Origin: Chengkuizengella sediminis
Lineage (GTDB): Bacteria; Bacillota; Bacilli; Paenibacillales; KCTC-33759
Direction: 5' to 3'
Assembly (NCBI RefSeq): GCF_010078385.1
Contig: NZ_SIJC01000015.1
Location: forward strand, 1-64,000
DNA: 64,000 nt
Every line of letters starts with the position of its first letter. Position 1 is the first letter of the stretch. Shown in pieces: positions 35,871 through 46,810 of this stretch. The translations under genes and the position numbers were made by a program. The notes beneath the pieces are model-generated. The model was not told where the DNA came from. It searched no databases and saw only the letters and a list, made by a program, of their open reading frames with translations.

Positions 35871-37385
35871 TTAATTTAAATACACTAACGGGTTCTGCTG
35901 AGCTCCATTTTTTATAATTTCAAAATGTAAGTGAGGTCCTGTAGAGTTTCCAGTGCTTCCCATCACACCAATTTGTTCTCCTCTTTCAACGTTCATCCCT
36001 GCGGACACATGTATTGAGCTTAGATGTCCGTAAAGTGTTCTATATCCATTATTGTGGTCAATCACAATGGCATTCCCGTAAGAACCATTCCATCCTGCAG
36101 AAACGACTGTACCTGTATCTGCTGCTAGAATCTTTTTATTTCCTGATACCATGTCTAATGCGGCATGCAAACTACCCCATCTATATCCATAGTAACTAGT
36201 GATAGAAGGACTAACTAGCGGCCATCTAAAGTTTCCAGTACCTGCACCAGGAACAATTTTACTTCCTTGTTTAACAACTTCCGTAACTGGTTCAATTAAT
36301 GTAGTATCTTTTATTATCTCTCTACTAATTTCTCTACCATCTAATTTATTAACTTTAAAAACGATTTCTTTTTTACCCATTTGTCCTTTAGTAATCACTT
36401 CGCTTCTCCCTTTTTTTAATGTGGGATCAACTTTAATATCTCTTGCGAATTGTATGTCTTGTTCCTCAACAACTTCCTCAATTGTTTCCACAGAAAGTGT
36501 TGGTTTTAATACCGTTACATCCAGCTCATCACCGATATTTAATATACTATCTTCACTTAGGCTGTTATTTTCATAAATCACGTAGGAAGGTATATCCAAC
36601 TTCGTAGCGATACAAGATATACAATCTCCTTCAACTACAGTGTATTTCACCTTCACAACATTACCGGTTTGCAATGAAGTCAGCACATCTTCTGGATTTT
36701 TAATGTCTCCTGGTTGGGTATCAACCGCATTAAGTTCAACCTCTTCAACAAAGTTAACTTCTTTTAAAGTAGATTCTTCCATTTGCTCATCTGATTCTTT
36801 TGTAGATAAAACAGCAACCTCATTTTCCACTTTTTCTACTGACTCTTCTGTAGTATATTTACTTTTAATCTGTTCTAAAATTTGTCCTGCTGTTTCTTCA
36901 TCCTTAACAACTGCGATGAATTCACCATCTACTAATAACTCAACACCTACAACATGAGACTCTAATCTTCTTGAAACTTGCGCAAGTGCTTTTTTGTCAT
37001 TACTTACTAGCTTATATCCTGTTTCGCTATCAAAACGAATTTGATCTGAGTTTAATTGCACTTCAAAATCCGGGTTTTGATTATTTAGTGTTTCCTGTCT
37101 GTCAGCTATTAAATCATTTATAGCCTGCTGATCCGATACAGTTCCAACTTTTTCTTCCCCGAAATAGACATGGTAGATTTGATTTGTATTTTTATGTATA
37201 TAAAAATATATAGATGCTATACTAATAGATATAAAAAGTGCCGCTATAACGATTGCTATGAGCCAGAAATGCAAATTACTAACTTCATTTTTTGCGATGG
37301 ATACAACATCTTGAATTTTATGATTCGACTTTCTGGCTAATCCTGGGCGTGTCTTTCTCTCTTTTTGCCCCAATTTTAACTTCAT
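35871..37385 (-). CDS. M23 peptidase with LysM and G5 domains
   Basis: 504 residues. A cytoplasmic basic head, one membrane helix (about 40-62), a helical region with internal YhdI/PepSY-like repeats, a LysM domain (YTVVEGDCISCIATKLDIPSYVI), a G5 domain (EVITKGQMGKKEIVFKVNKLDG) and a C-terminal zinc endopeptidase (about 400-504). In the last, LHAALDMVSG gives the His/Asp pair and GPHLHFEI the second His-x-His. It cleaves peptidoglycan cross-bridges at the cell surface. Located directly upstream of walR, a gene context conserved in Paenibacillaceae. Confidence 0.9.
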   Translation of the reverse strand: MKLKLGQKERKTRPGLARKSNHKIQDVVSIAKNEVSNLHFWLIAIVIAALFISISIASIYFYIHKNTNQIYHVYFGEEKVGTVSDQQAINDLIADRQETLNNQNPDFEVQLNSDQIRFDSETGYKLVSNDKKALAQVSRRLESHVVGVELLVDGEFIAVVKDEETAGQILEQIKSKYTTEESVEKVENEVAVLSTKESDEQMEESTLKEVNFVEEVELNAVDTQPGDIKNPEDVLTSLQTGNVVKVKYTVVEGDCISCIATKLDIPSYVIYENNSLSEDSILNIGDELDVTVLKPTLSVETIEEVVEEQDIQFARDIKVDPTLKKGRSEVITKGQMGKKEIVFKVNKLDGREISREIIKDTTLIEPVTEVVKQGSKIVPGAGTGNFRWPLVSPSITSYYGYRWGSLHAALDMVSGNKKILAADTGTVVSAGWNGSYGNAIVIDHNNGYRTLYGHLSSIHVSAGMNVERGEQIGVMGSTGNSTGPHLHFEIIKNGAQQNPLVYLN

Positions 37386-37458
37386 ACATTAAGTCCCCTC
37401 ATATCATTTTCTTTCTACTTTAACATAGCTTACCTCCCTTTATCAACTTATTGCTAGT

Positions 37459-38088
37459 TTAATATTTTTCCAATATTGTGAGCAATTGTTCATATTCTAC
37501 TTCATCTAAATGTTCTTTCATAATCGATTCTATTGAGATTAATTCATTTAAGGTTATTCCTTCTTCCATCATCGTAGATAATTCCTGAAGCTGCCCCTGA
37601 GGTAAATTGGATATAATCAATGAAAAAATAATCATTTTATCCTCATCAGAAAGTAGATCTTTGGTCTGTGTAAATGCTTCGGCTGTAAATAAAACTTCAT
37701 CTGAGACCATATCTTCAGTACCTGCAGAATTTTCTTGTTGATTCCATACCTCAACTGCATCGACATCATTCTCTTGAGTATCGGTAAAATCATCATCAAG
37801 TACTTCATTTTGTACTGTTTCTGGTTCTGTGTTTTGCTTTTCATGATCATTAATAAATTCCTCTAACGAGGAGTTTGATTCTTTTTCGGTATTAGGTAAA
37901 TTGTCTTGATTCACAAAATAAGATAACACATCTGATATTTGTATCTTTGGTAATGTATTTTCTATCTCCAATTGACCCATTAATCGGTCAACATATAAAT
38001 TGACCATGTACAATGTAATAAATAAAGTGAGAGTGCTTACTAAAATCGTTTGAAATAATGTTTTACTTAACCATCCTATGAATTTCAT
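37459..38088 (-). CDS. Membrane-anchored hypothetical protein with acidic linker
   Basis: 209 residues from ATG 38088, six bases past GGAGG; an upstream TTG at 38121 lacks a signal. Helix at about residues 10-30 (LVSTLTLFITLYMVNLYVD), then an acidic Glu/Gln/Asp-rich linker and a helical C-terminus (LISNLPQGQLQELSTMMEEG) with a possible protein-binding role. I do not recognise it. Positioned between purA and the M23/walR block, it resembles Paenibacillus genes of unknown role at the same place. Confidence 0.72.
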   Translation of the reverse strand: MKFIGWLSKTLFQTILVSTLTLFITLYMVNLYVDRLMGQLEIENTLPKIQISDVLSYFVNQDNLPNTEKESNSSLEEFINDHEKQNTEPETVQNEVLDDDFTDTQENDVDAVEVWNQQENSAGTEDMVSDEVLFTAEAFTQTKDLLSDEDKMIIFSLIISNLPQGQLQELSTMMEEGITLNELISIESIMKEHLDEVEYEQLLTILEKY

Positions 38089-38290
38089 TTTCATCCTCCT
38101 GCCAAAACTACGATTTTGCAACTATACTTCACAGTATTGACTAGAAAGATGGGATTTCATTCCTGTATTTCTTAAAAACCTTCTTATTTTTTATTCTATC
38201 TTTTTGACAAATCCATTAAGAGTGATTTCTATAAAACATTGAGGAATACATGCATTAATATAAATGTACTAAGGATATGTTTTAAAAAAA

Positions 38291-38321
38291 CAAAAAAACC
38301 CGGCTTATTATGCCGAGTTTC
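38291..38321 (-). terminator. Terminator of purA
   Basis: AACTCGGC pairs with GCCGGGTT on the minus-strand RNA (about 38296-38320), followed by U7. It follows the purA stop at 38349. Confidence 0.85.
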
Positions 38322-38348
38322 TTATCAAAACCTTTTTTTAATTATACT

Positions 38349-39644
<1,296 letters not shown>

Positions 39645-39696
39645 TTACCTCCCAGTAGATGATATACCTATATATTGAATTACTCATATAAAGGTC

Positions 39697-39929
39697 GTTC
39701 AAAAAATCCCCTTTTGATCACGAAGTGGATCAAGGGAGGGATTTCGACATCGAATATTGCACTCACATTTGAAGTCCGGTGCTCATGTAACCAATCACTA
39801 CACTTGCTTTGCCCCAAAAAGTGAAGAAAGCTTTGGAGTATAGTCCTAATACTTTTCGGGGACCCCGAATACATTGGCTGCTACATATTCGCACAATCTT
39901 CTTGGTGCTGAAAATTGAATTTTTTGAAC
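39697..39929. repeat. Structured MITE-like element with terminal inverted repeats
   Basis: GTTCAAAAAATCC (39697-39709) and GAATTTTTTGAAC (39917-39929) are inverted with one mismatch, bounding about 233 bases of markedly higher GC than the neighbours. Internal hairpins include CCCTTTTGATC with GATCAAGGG, CCCCAAAAAGT (39812-39822) with ACTTTTCGGGG (39851-39861) and CGAATA with TATTCG. No transposase. The 39680-39874 minus-strand frame is low-credibility coding. It lies 60 bases upstream of purA. Confidence 0.6.
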
Positions 39930-40014
39930 ACTCATTAGAGTAAAACTTGCTATGGTTTTTATATTTCCTTTAATCAGCATCCTAAGTTTAGCAATCTAGG
40001 CTATTAAAGTCAAT

Positions 40015-40054
40015 AAAAAACGAACAATTCTATTGATAAAAATAAAATTGTTCG
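40015..40054 (-). terminator. Terminator of dnaB operon
   Basis: CGAACAATT (40021-40029) pairs with AATTGTTCG (40046-40054); U6 follows on the minus RNA. It ends the dnaB transcript. Confidence 0.85.
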
Positions 40055-40081
40055 GAAATATATCAAAACTCTATAATCACA

Positions 40082-41443
40082 TTACTGGGCTATTGCATCT
40101 GGTACTTCATGTGATCGATCTAAATTAACAAATTTATTATAATTTTTCATGAATACAAGCTCTACAGTACCAACAGGTCCGTTACGTTGTTTAGCAATGA
40201 TAATTTCAATAATATTTTTCTTTTCTGATTCTTTGTCATAATAATCATCTCTATATAAAAAGGCAACGATATCCGCATCCTGCTCAATAGACCCAGATTC
40301 ACGTAAATCCGACATCATCGGTCTTTTATCCTGTCTTTGTTCAACTCCACGACTTAACTGTGATAATGCGATGACAGGAACTTCTAATTCTCTAGCTAAT
40401 GCTTTTAAATTTCTGGATATCTCTGAAACCTCTTGTTGTCTGTTGTCTCCATTACCTCTTCCATGAATCAATTGTAAATAATCAATGAGAATAATACCTA
40501 ATCCATGTTCTTGTTTTAATTTACGGCATTTGGAGCGTATTTCAGAAACCGTTATACCAGGAGAATCATCAATAAAAATGTTTGCTTCAGAAAGAGCGCC
40601 AATCGCCATCGTCATTTTCTCCCAATCATCTTCTTCAAGTGCACCTGTCCTTAGTCGACCAGCATCTACATTGGATTCAGCACAAATAATACGTTGAACT
40701 AATTGACTTGCTGACATCTCAAGACTAAATATGGCTACTGTTTCTTTTGCCCTTACTCCGACATTCTGTGCAATGTTTAAAGCAAATGCTGTTTTTCCCA
40801 CAGAAGGTCTTGCCGCTACGATAATCAAATCATTCGGTTTAAACCCAGTTGTCATTTTATCTAGATCTGTAAATCCAGAGGGTACCCCTGAAATACCTCC
40901 CTTATGATTATATAAAAATTCAACTTGTTCAAAAACGTCCATCAACACATCTTTGATAGCTACGAATCCATTATTTTGTCTCCGATTGGAGATTTCTAAT
41001 ATTTTCTGCTCTGCTTCACCTAATAAATTACTGATATCTTCAGAACTTGTATATCCATTACTAACGATTTGTGTTGCAGTTCTAATTAACTTCCTTAGAA
41101 TCGACTTTTCTTCAATTATTTTAGCATAATAATCAATATTCGCTGAGGTTGGTACAGCATTTGCAAGTTCTGATAAATAACTTACTCCACCCACACCATC
41201 TAGCCACTGCTTATCTTGTAATCTAGCAGTAACGGTAACTAAATCTATGGGTTCTTGATCCTCTCCTAAAGAAATAATGATTTCAAAAATTCGTTGATGA
41301 GAGGTTTTATAAAAATCATCTTCTTTAATGATTTCTAAAGCAGTAATTAATGCTTCACTATCTAATAAAATCGCTCCTAATACTGCCTGCTCTGCTTCAA
41401 TATTTTGCGGAGGTATACGATCAAAAAATGTCTCACCACTCAT
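40082..41443 (-). CDS. dnaB: Replicative DNA helicase DnaB (DnaC in Bacillus)
   Basis: 453 residues: N-terminal DnaG-interaction domain (PPQNIEAEQAVLGAIL) and RecA-like core. Walker A is AARPSVGKTAFALNIA, Walker B IIIDYLQLI and the RSPGS-type element SQLSRGVEQR. The hexameric motor unwinds the fork 5'-3'. ATG 41443 follows AAGGGGAAG. With rplI, gdpP and the DUF2232 gene upstream it forms the usual cluster. In B. subtilis the same gene is named dnaC. Confidence 0.97.
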   Translation of the reverse strand: MSGETFFDRIPPQNIEAEQAVLGAILLDSEALITALEIIKEDDFYKTSHQRIFEIIISLGEDQEPIDLVTVTARLQDKQWLDGVGGVSYLSELANAVPTSANIDYYAKIIEEKSILRKLIRTATQIVSNGYTSSEDISNLLGEAEQKILEISNRRQNNGFVAIKDVLMDVFEQVEFLYNHKGGISGVPSGFTDLDKMTTGFKPNDLIIVAARPSVGKTAFALNIAQNVGVRAKETVAIFSLEMSASQLVQRIICAESNVDAGRLRTGALEEDDWEKMTMAIGALSEANIFIDDSPGITVSEIRSKCRKLKQEHGLGIILIDYLQLIHGRGNGDNRQQEVSEISRNLKALARELEVPVIALSQLSRGVEQRQDKRPMMSDLRESGSIEQDADIVAFLYRDDYYDKESEKKNIIEIIIAKQRNGPVGTVELVFMKNYNKFVNLDRSHEVPDAIAQ

Positions 41444-41471
41444 CTTGAACTTCCCCTTTGATCTATTTCGA

Positions 41472-41915
41472 TTATTCTTCTGTCACTTGTACTTTAGCGA
41501 CTGCTGTTACTTCTGGATGTATTTTAATCGACACTTTTGTTACACCTAACGTACGAATAGGAGAATCTAATTCAATCTTTCGTTTATCAACAACTATTTT
41601 CTGTTTTTTTAATTCTTCTGCTATTTGTTTATTTGTAATAGAGCCAAATAAACGCCCACCTTCACCTGCTTTTGTTTTCATCTCTATCGTAGTAGACTCA
41701 ATTTTTTTAGCAAGAAGCTCTGCATCCAGTTTTAGTTGATCTTTCTTTTTTTGCTCTGATTTTTTCTTTTGCTCAAGCTGTTTTACGTTAGAGCCTGTAG
41801 CTAAACTTACTAACCCTCTTGGAATTAAAAAGTTTCTAGCATAACCTTCAGATACGTTTTTAACTTCACCCTTTTTGCCTTGTCCTTTGACATCTTGTAA
41901 AAAGATTACTTTCAT
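41472..41915 (-). CDS. rplI: 50S ribosomal protein L9
   Basis: 147 residues. [21 protein letters not shown] and [17 protein letters not shown] are the conserved N-domain. The long helix and a C-domain ([20 protein letters not shown]) follow. L9 binds 23S rRNA domain V and curbs frameshifting. The start overlaps the gdpP stop by four bases, so translation is coupled. Gap to dnaB is 28 bases. Confidence 0.97.
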   Translation of the reverse strand: MKVIFLQDVKGQGKKGEVKNVSEGYARNFLIPRGLVSLATGSNVKQLEQKKKSEQKKKDQLKLDAELLAKKIESTTIEMKTKAGEGGRLFGSITNKQIAEELKKQKIVVDKRKIELDSPIRTLGVTKVSIKIHPEVTAVAKVQVTEE

Positions 41916-43870
41916 TTTAATAACCCCTCTTCCTTAATTATATCAGACAACACTAGCTCCAACCGTTCAGAGACTTCTTCAACGCTGCCTTCAACCTGTG
42001 CTCCTGCATTGGAAAAATGGCCTCCACCACCCATTCGTTCCATTAAGATCTGAACATTCACTTCTCCTAATGATCTGGCACTTAAGCCAACTTTTCCATC
42101 AGGTCGTTCACTGATGACTAAAGAAGCCATTACGTCTGTCATATTTAACAATGTATCAGCTACCTTTGCAATGATCAACTGTGAATTTTTGTGATTTGGT
42201 TTTGCAACCGCTATAGCAATATGATCATAAACAATTTTAGCATTTTTTATAATCTCAATTTGTTGTAAGTAGTCCAGCAAATCTTCTTTTAACATTCTTT
42301 GTACAGTAGAGGAATTTGCTCCATTTCTACGTAAGAATGATGCTGCTTCAAACGTTCTGGCTCCGGTTCGTAGTGAAAAACTTTTTGTGTCTACAACGAT
42401 CCCTGCAAGCATAGCTGTTGCCTCTAATTTATCAAGTGATATTTTATCGTGAAAATATTGTAAAATTTCAGTGACTAACTCACAAGTCGATGAAGCATAA
42501 TGTTCGATATACACAAGTGTTGCATCGTTAATAAATTCTTCACTTCTTCTATGGTGATCTACAACAAAAATTCGCTGTGAAATTTGAAGTAGTTTTGGTT
42601 CTGGAACCATTGAAGCTTTATGCGTGTCTACTACACAGACTAAAGTATGTTTATCTATTAATTGTAACGCTTGTTCTGGTGAAATGAAGCTATCTTTTAA
42701 TATTTCATGATCTTCAATTTCGTCCATCAAAGATTGTATGGACGCATTCACATCCTCCAAAACGATATATCCTTTTTTATCACTAAGACGAGCTGCTTTT
42801 AATAATCCGATGGCAGCTCCAATGGAATCCAAGTCTGGATATATATGTCCCATAATCATCACATTATCACTTTCTCTAATTAACTCTCTAAGGGCATGTG
42901 AAATTACCCTAGCTCTGACTCTAGTCCCTTTTTCAACTGCATTGGATCTACCACCATAAAATGTAAGGTTCTCCCCTGCTTTGACGGCGGCTTGATCACC
43001 ACCCCTACCAAGTGAAATATCTAAACTCGTTTGCATAATAGATCCGAGCTCGATTACATTTTCTACACCAGAGGATATACCTATGCTCAATGTTAAAGGT
43101 ATTTTAAGATCTGCGGTTATGTCACGAACGGTGTCCAATATCTCAAATCGAGATCCCTCTAATGATTGTAATACCTTTTGATTCATGATCATTAAAAACT
43201 TATCTGATGAAATCCTACGCATATAAAAACCAAATTGATTGGACCATTCCGTAAGTTCACTAATAATTTGAGCTAAAACCAAACTTCGAGTTTTATCATC
43301 CATACCTTGAGTTGCTTCGTCCACATTATCCATCATGATAATACCCATAACCAGTTTTTCTTCTTCATGTTTCACTGTCAGGTTTTTAAAATCTGAGATG
43401 TTTGTAAAGTAAATTAATCTCTCATCATCTTTTTTCAAAATTTGATAATGCTGTTCGTTGATTAATATATCCACCTCATTATTTTCTTGTTCTTCTTCCA
43501 ATGTAGGAAAAAACTCTAACAAAGATTCTCCAATAACAGTTTCCTTACCTAACATTTGAGCAATATATGGATTGTGCCATTCAATCTTTTTTTCCTCATC
43601 GTATAAAATCATTCCTATAGGCAATTCATGAATGACTTCATTTCCAGCTTTTTTGACTCGATGTGAAAGAGTCATGACATAGTCATGAAGATCTTTATGG
43701 AACGTTTTGTCTGCTCTAATGGATAATAACAACAAAATAGTTCCTATCGCTAAAGCAACGACAGCTATCATCCATTCATAAATGAACAGAACAATAATGA
43801 GAGTAAAAAATAAAATATAACTAAATATAGTATGAAGGTTTTGCCATCGATTCATAAGAAACTTCGGCAT
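41912..43870 (-). CDS. gdpP: Cyclic-di-AMP phosphodiesterase GdpP
   Basis: About 652 residues from ATG 43870 (AAGGAG upstream; an upstream in-frame start at 43942 lacks one). Two membrane helices (about 12-55), a PAS domain, a degenerate GGDEF and a DHH/DHHA1 phosphodiesterase. Motifs [27 protein letters not shown] and [11 protein letters not shown] bind Mn2+. It degrades c-di-AMP, affecting cell-wall and osmotic homeostasis. The gdpP-rplI-dnaB order is the Bacillales standard. Confidence 0.93.
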   Translation of the reverse strand: MPKFLMNRWQNLHTIFSYILFFTLIIVLFIYEWMIAVVALAIGTILLLLSIRADKTFHKDLHDYVMTLSHRVKKAGNEVIHELPIGMILYDEEKKIEWHNPYIAQMLGKETVIGESLLEFFPTLEEEQENNEVDILINEQHYQILKKDDERLIYFTNISDFKNLTVKHEEEKLVMGIIMMDNVDEATQGMDDKTRSLVLAQIISELTEWSNQFGFYMRRISSDKFLMIMNQKVLQSLEGSRFEILDTVRDITADLKIPLTLSIGISSGVENVIELGSIMQTSLDISLGRGGDQAAVKAGENLTFYGGRSNAVEKGTRVRARVISHALRELIRESDNVMIMGHIYPDLDSIGAAIGLLKAARLSDKKGYIVLEDVNASIQSLMDEIEDHEILKDSFISPEQALQLIDKHTLVCVVDTHKASMVPEPKLLQISQRIFVVDHHRRSEEFINDATLVYIEHYASSTCELVTEILQYFHDKISLDKLEATAMLAGIVVDTKSFSLRTGARTFEAASFLRRNGANSSTVQRMLKEDLLDYLQQIEIIKNAKIVYDHIAIAVAKPNHKNSQLIIAKVADTLLNMTDVMASLVISERPDGKVGLSARSLGEVNVQILMERMGGGGHFSNAGAQVEGSVEEVSERLELVLSDIIKEEGLLK

Positions 43871-43907
43871 ATCAGTATCGCTCCTTATGTTTTTTTCAAA
43901 CTTATTA

Positions 43908-44807
43908 TCACGAGGTAAATCCTTTACGAATATCAAAAGCAATATCTAACATTCCTAGAAAACTAAATACTAACGGCAAAAATGGAAATAGAACGATTCC
44001 TATAATTCGAATAAACCTCCATTTTTTTATATCTGCAATATAAAATAAAAATGAAATCGCTTGGATAGAGAAAATGAATGTTAACAATGGAATTAAGTTA
44101 ACCGTAATTAACATAATATATGAACCTTCTTCAGGATTCATAAATAGTTGTAAAAGCAATGCTCCTAAATAATACCACAATAATGATTTAGGTAATTTCC
44201 AATCCTTTATCGGTTTCATCTTAGGGATCTGTATGTCCATTTTTTGAAGTATCATACGACTTAACCAATGGGAAACAACAACGATGAATAGGGAGCTCAT
44301 AATGAGATAAAATGGCAACATGTTTTTCAGCATCGTCAGTGTTTGTTCCGTAGTAATTTGGTTTAATTCTGGATATTGACTCATAGCTTCATTTACTAGT
44401 TCTTCCATTGCTCTAGAGAGATTAAGATCCAATAAAGAACCAACAAATAAAGCTGAAACAAATAATACCAACAACGTAATTATACCTATGAGAAGCGTTA
44501 CACCTGCAGATTCCTTTTTATACAAATCACCCATTATAATAGATGGTATCAAGGTAAACAACGATAATATCACGATTCCAATTGATAAAGTTGGAAAAAT
44601 AAAACTACAAATAAGAATACTAATAATATATTGAATCATAAGCGTTTTTCGATTTAAGGTAACAGCTAAAATAATGGCTGGAACTAACATAATACTAAAT
44701 GTAATAATACTAAGTGGTGTAAATAATGATAACAAGATTAATATGTAAGCTGTACTCCACAGAAAAGATTTCCAGCTATATTTTAACAATATATTCACCT
44801 CATGCAT
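43908..44807 (-). CDS. DUF2232 (YybS-like) membrane protein
   Basis: About 300 residues with eight predicted helices, resembling YybS/DUF2232. Conserved region: IIMGDLYKKESAG and PFYLIMSSLFIVVVSHWLSRMILQK. Start is uncertain: TTG at 44789 is six bases after GAGGTG, ATG 44807 (used here) has only a weak AGAAAG. Upstream frame extension to 44852 has no signal. The family position beside gdpP is conserved, but the function is unknown. Confidence 0.82.
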   Translation of the reverse strand: MHEVNILLKYSWKSFLWSTAYILILLSLFTPLSIITFSIMLVPAIILAVTLNRKTLMIQYIISILICSFIFPTLSIGIVILSLFTLIPSIIMGDLYKKESAGVTLLIGIITLLVLFVSALFVGSLLDLNLSRAMEELVNEAMSQYPELNQITTEQTLTMLKNMLPFYLIMSSLFIVVVSHWLSRMILQKMDIQIPKMKPIKDWKLPKSLLWYYLGALLLQLFMNPEEGSYIMLITVNLIPLLTFIFSIQAISFLFYIADIKKWRFIRIIGIVLFPFLPLVFSFLGMLDIAFDIRKGFTS

Positions 44808-44900
44808 ATATGTTCTTTCTAGTCTGATGCAAGCAAAAGCACAGTTTATCATATGGATTATCTTATTATATCATAAATATGGTATTTGCTTGCCTAAGAA

Positions 44901-44937
44901 AAAAAAGACAGCAAGGTTTTCCCTCAATGTCTTTTTT
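44901..44937 (-). terminator. Terminator of the rpsF-ssb-rpsR operon
   Basis: AAAAAAGACA (44901-44910) pairs with TGTCTTTTTT (44928-44937), with U8 on the minus RNA. It lies 8 bases past the rpsR stop. Confidence 0.85.
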
Positions 44938-44944
44938 ATTATTA

Positions 44945-45274
44945 CTATTCCGTTGTATATGGTAACAATGCAATTTGACGAGCACGTTTAATCGCAATTG
45001 TTAGTTCACGTTGATACTTTGCAGAAGTACCAGTTACTCTACGAGGTAAAATTTTACCTCTTTCACTGATAAATTTCTTTAATGTATCTATATCTTTATA
45101 ATCAATATGTTTGATTTTATTTACTGTGAAATAACAAACTTTACGGCGCTTGCCTCTTCCACCTCTACGACCACCACCGCCAAATTTACGCTCTCTGCGT
45201 TCTGGACGATCAGGACGTTCGGATCGTTGTTCATTACGTTCTTCAGTTTTATTTTCGCTCATTTGAGTTTTCAT
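44945..45274 (-). CDS. rpsR: 30S ribosomal protein S18 with basic N-terminal extension
   Basis: 109 residues, longer than the usual ~75-80. Residues 1-43 are an Arg/Gly/Glu-rich disordered extension ([29 protein letters not shown]). S18 proper is [21 protein letters not shown] through [35 protein letters not shown]. It pairs with S6 and binds 16S rRNA h22. The start is ambiguous: ATG 45274 touches GGAAGGAG, ATG 45262 is 12 bases from it. Last gene of rpsF-ssb-rpsR. Confidence 0.93.
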   Translation of the reverse strand: MKTQMSENKTEERNEQRSERPDRPERRERKFGGGGRRGGRGKRRKVCYFTVNKIKHIDYKDIDTLKKFISERGKILPRRVTGTSAKYQRELTIAIKRARQIALLPYTTE

Positions 45275-45298
45275 CTCCTTCCAAGGTATGTTTTAAAA

Positions 45299-45748
45299 TT
45301 AAAATGGTAAGTCATCATCTGATATGTCGATGGGTTTACTATCATCTGAAAAAGGATCTTGATTCATTGGTTTTCTTGAAGGTTCAACTGGCATTCCAGG
45401 ATCTTGATTATGCTGATCATCGCGTTGTGTGTTTGCGGATTCCAAGAATCTAACATTATCTGCAACAATTTCAGTGACATAAACACGTCTTCCTTCATTG
45501 TTCTCATAATTTCGAACCTGAATTCTTCCTTCAACTGCTGTTAACCGACCTTTACGCAAATAATTTGCACAAGTTTCAGCTAACTTCCTCCAAGTTACAA
45601 TATTGATAAAGTCTGCTTCTCTTTGACCTTGCCCATTTGTAAAAGGACGATCCACTGCTAAAGTAAATTGAGTTACTGCAACACCTGATGGTGTGTAGCG
45701 AAGTTCAGGATCCTTTGTTAATCTACCTATTAGAATAGAACGATTCAT
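45299..45748 (-). CDS. ssb: Single-stranded DNA-binding protein
   Basis: 149 residues. OB fold of [49 protein letters not shown] and [17 protein letters not shown] Gln/Asn/Pro-rich linker and an acidic tip DISDDDLPF that recruits replication and repair partners follow. Located between S6 and S18 as in most Bacillota. Confidence 0.96.
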   Translation of the reverse strand: MNRSILIGRLTKDPELRYTPSGVAVTQFTLAVDRPFTNGQGQREADFINIVTWRKLAETCANYLRKGRLTAVEGRIQVRNYENNEGRRVYVTEIVADNVRFLESANTQRDDQHNQDPGMPVEPSRKPMNQDPFSDDSKPIDISDDDLPF

Positions 45749-45781
45749 CAGCTCAACCCCCTCTCAGATTTCAAACACATC

Positions 45782-46069
45782 TTACGCAACATCATTAACG
45801 ACCAAATGACGGACAATTTCATCCGAAATTCTCATCACGCGATCAAGTTCATCAACAACTGCTGATTCAGTTGAAAAATTAACAAGAACATAGACCCCGT
45901 CACGGAATTTATCGATCTCATACGCCAGACGACGTTTTCCCATCACATCATGTTTCGTGATTTCTCCGCCACCATTATTAATGATACCTTGGAACTTTTC
46001 TACTGTTGCATCTACCGCTTCCTGTTCAATATCAGGACGGATAATATACATTAATTCATATTTGCGCAT
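45782..46069 (-). CDS. rpsF: 30S ribosomal protein S6
   Basis: 95 residues from ATG 46069 behind GAGGAGGTG (a GTG-started extension to 46144 is a leader artifact). MRKYELMYIIRPDIEQEAVDAT and VMGKRRLAYEIDKFRDGVYVLVNF are conserved. It forms a dimer with S18 and binds the h22 region of 16S rRNA. Leader at 46081-46120 looks autoregulatory. Head of rpsF-ssb-rpsR. Confidence 0.96.
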   Translation of the reverse strand: MRKYELMYIIRPDIEQEAVDATVEKFQGIINNGGGEITKHDVMGKRRLAYEIDKFRDGVYVLVNFSTESAVVDELDRVMRISDEIVRHLVVNDVA

Positions 46070-46080
46070 GTTTATTTCAC

Positions 46081-46120
46081 CTCCTCTTGGACTAACGGCC
46101 CCTTTAATAGGAGCAAGGAG
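46081..46120 (-). promoter_or_regulatory. Probable S6:S18 ribosomal-protein leader
   Basis: The transcribed leader ahead of rpsF folds as two stacked helices: CTCCTTG (46120-46114) with CAAGAGGAG (46089-46081), and GCTCCT with AGGGGC. The bulge between contains CCG (in GCCGTTAGTCC). This matches my memory of the conserved S6:S18-binding mRNA motif of the rpsF operon. It covers the Shine-Dalgarno, so S6:S18 binding would block translation. Confidence 0.5.
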
Positions 46121-46348
46121 CGAGACTAGCTTATTTACTCGCACTTAGATTAATATATCAAAAATTTGTTTTTAATACAACATATTTAATTCCTTTTTCT
46201 GAATTTTTTCCTTCTTTAACTAAATAATACTGTTTTAGAAAATTGAATCGATAATATGTTAGGTTTAATTTGGATAAATCAGTCATTTATATAATTATAA
46301 ATGTTGGGGAAATTTATAATTGATCTTCAAAAAAATGGAGGGATTACA

Positions 46349-46537
46349 ATGGGAGAAAAAACAGAATTTGAACCTGGTGATAAGGTCCCTAACAATGGAA
46401 AATACATTGAGATAGGTGAAAAGTCCTTTCATATGGGAATCACAGATCCAAAAGTTGTAAATTTGAAAAAGGGAGATCATTTCCCGCAAAATGAAAATCA
46501 CAATCGTAAGTGGAGCCGTGCACCAAAAAATGAATAA
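46349..46537 (+). CDS. YjzC-family small protein
   Basis: 62 residues from ATG 46349, six bases after GGAGGG; upstream ATG 46301 lacks a signal. FEPGDKVPNNGKYIEIGEKS, MGITDPKVVNLKKGDHFP and NRKWSRAPK match the YjzC family (GDK.PNNG.Y.EIGE; KL..GD.FP). It is hydrophilic, cytoplasmic and of unknown role. Divergent from rpsF and followed by a terminator at 46544. Confidence 0.85.
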   Translation: MGEKTEFEPGDKVPNNGKYIEIGEKSFHMGITDPKVVNLKKGDHFPQNENHNRKWSRAPKNE

Positions 46538-46543
46538 TTTCTC

Positions 46544-46580
46544 ACTAAAAAACCGATCGTTATTTCATCGGTTTTTTAGT
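46544..46580. terminator. Bidirectional terminator
   Basis: ACTAAAAAACCGAT (46544-46557) pairs with ATCGGTTTTTTAGT (46567-46580), with T-rich flanks both ways. Shared by the YjzC-like gene and the small membrane gene at 46585. Confidence 0.88.
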
Positions 46581-46584
46581 TCAC

Positions 46585-46701
46585 TTATGAATGCTGTAAA
46601 TATCCTACAATATACCCTACAATGACACCAAATGTATAAGCGATAATGTGTACAGTATGAAATTTTTGTTTACCTTTATTTTTCTCATTGTCAGTGTTCA
46701 T
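46585..46701 (-). CDS. Small single-helix membrane protein, 38 aa
   Basis: ATG 46701 is preceded by GAGGGAG, stop TAA at 46585. The sequence opens MNTDNEKNKGKQKF and then has one hydrophobic span, IIAYTFGVIVGYIVGYL, ending QHS. A hydrophilic, basic head and one helix fit a small membrane-anchored protein. It is too short for usual gene finders. It shares a bidirectional terminator with the YjzC-like gene. Confidence 0.6.
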   Translation of the reverse strand: MNTDNEKNKGKQKFHTVHIIAYTFGVIVGYIVGYLQHS

Positions 46702-46810
46702 TAGTCAAATCTCCCTCAAAAATCTGAACTTTACTTTAACTTATTCAGCTTTACACTTTTGAGTGAGGAATTTCATATCATGATAAATGAGGTTTTTTAA
46801 ATTTGAATCT

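Noticed and set aside
39680-39874. 64-codon minus-strand frame in the purA-upstream element
   Set aside because: It lies within inverted repeats and hairpins, without a Shine-Dalgarno; likely chance coding in a structured repeat.
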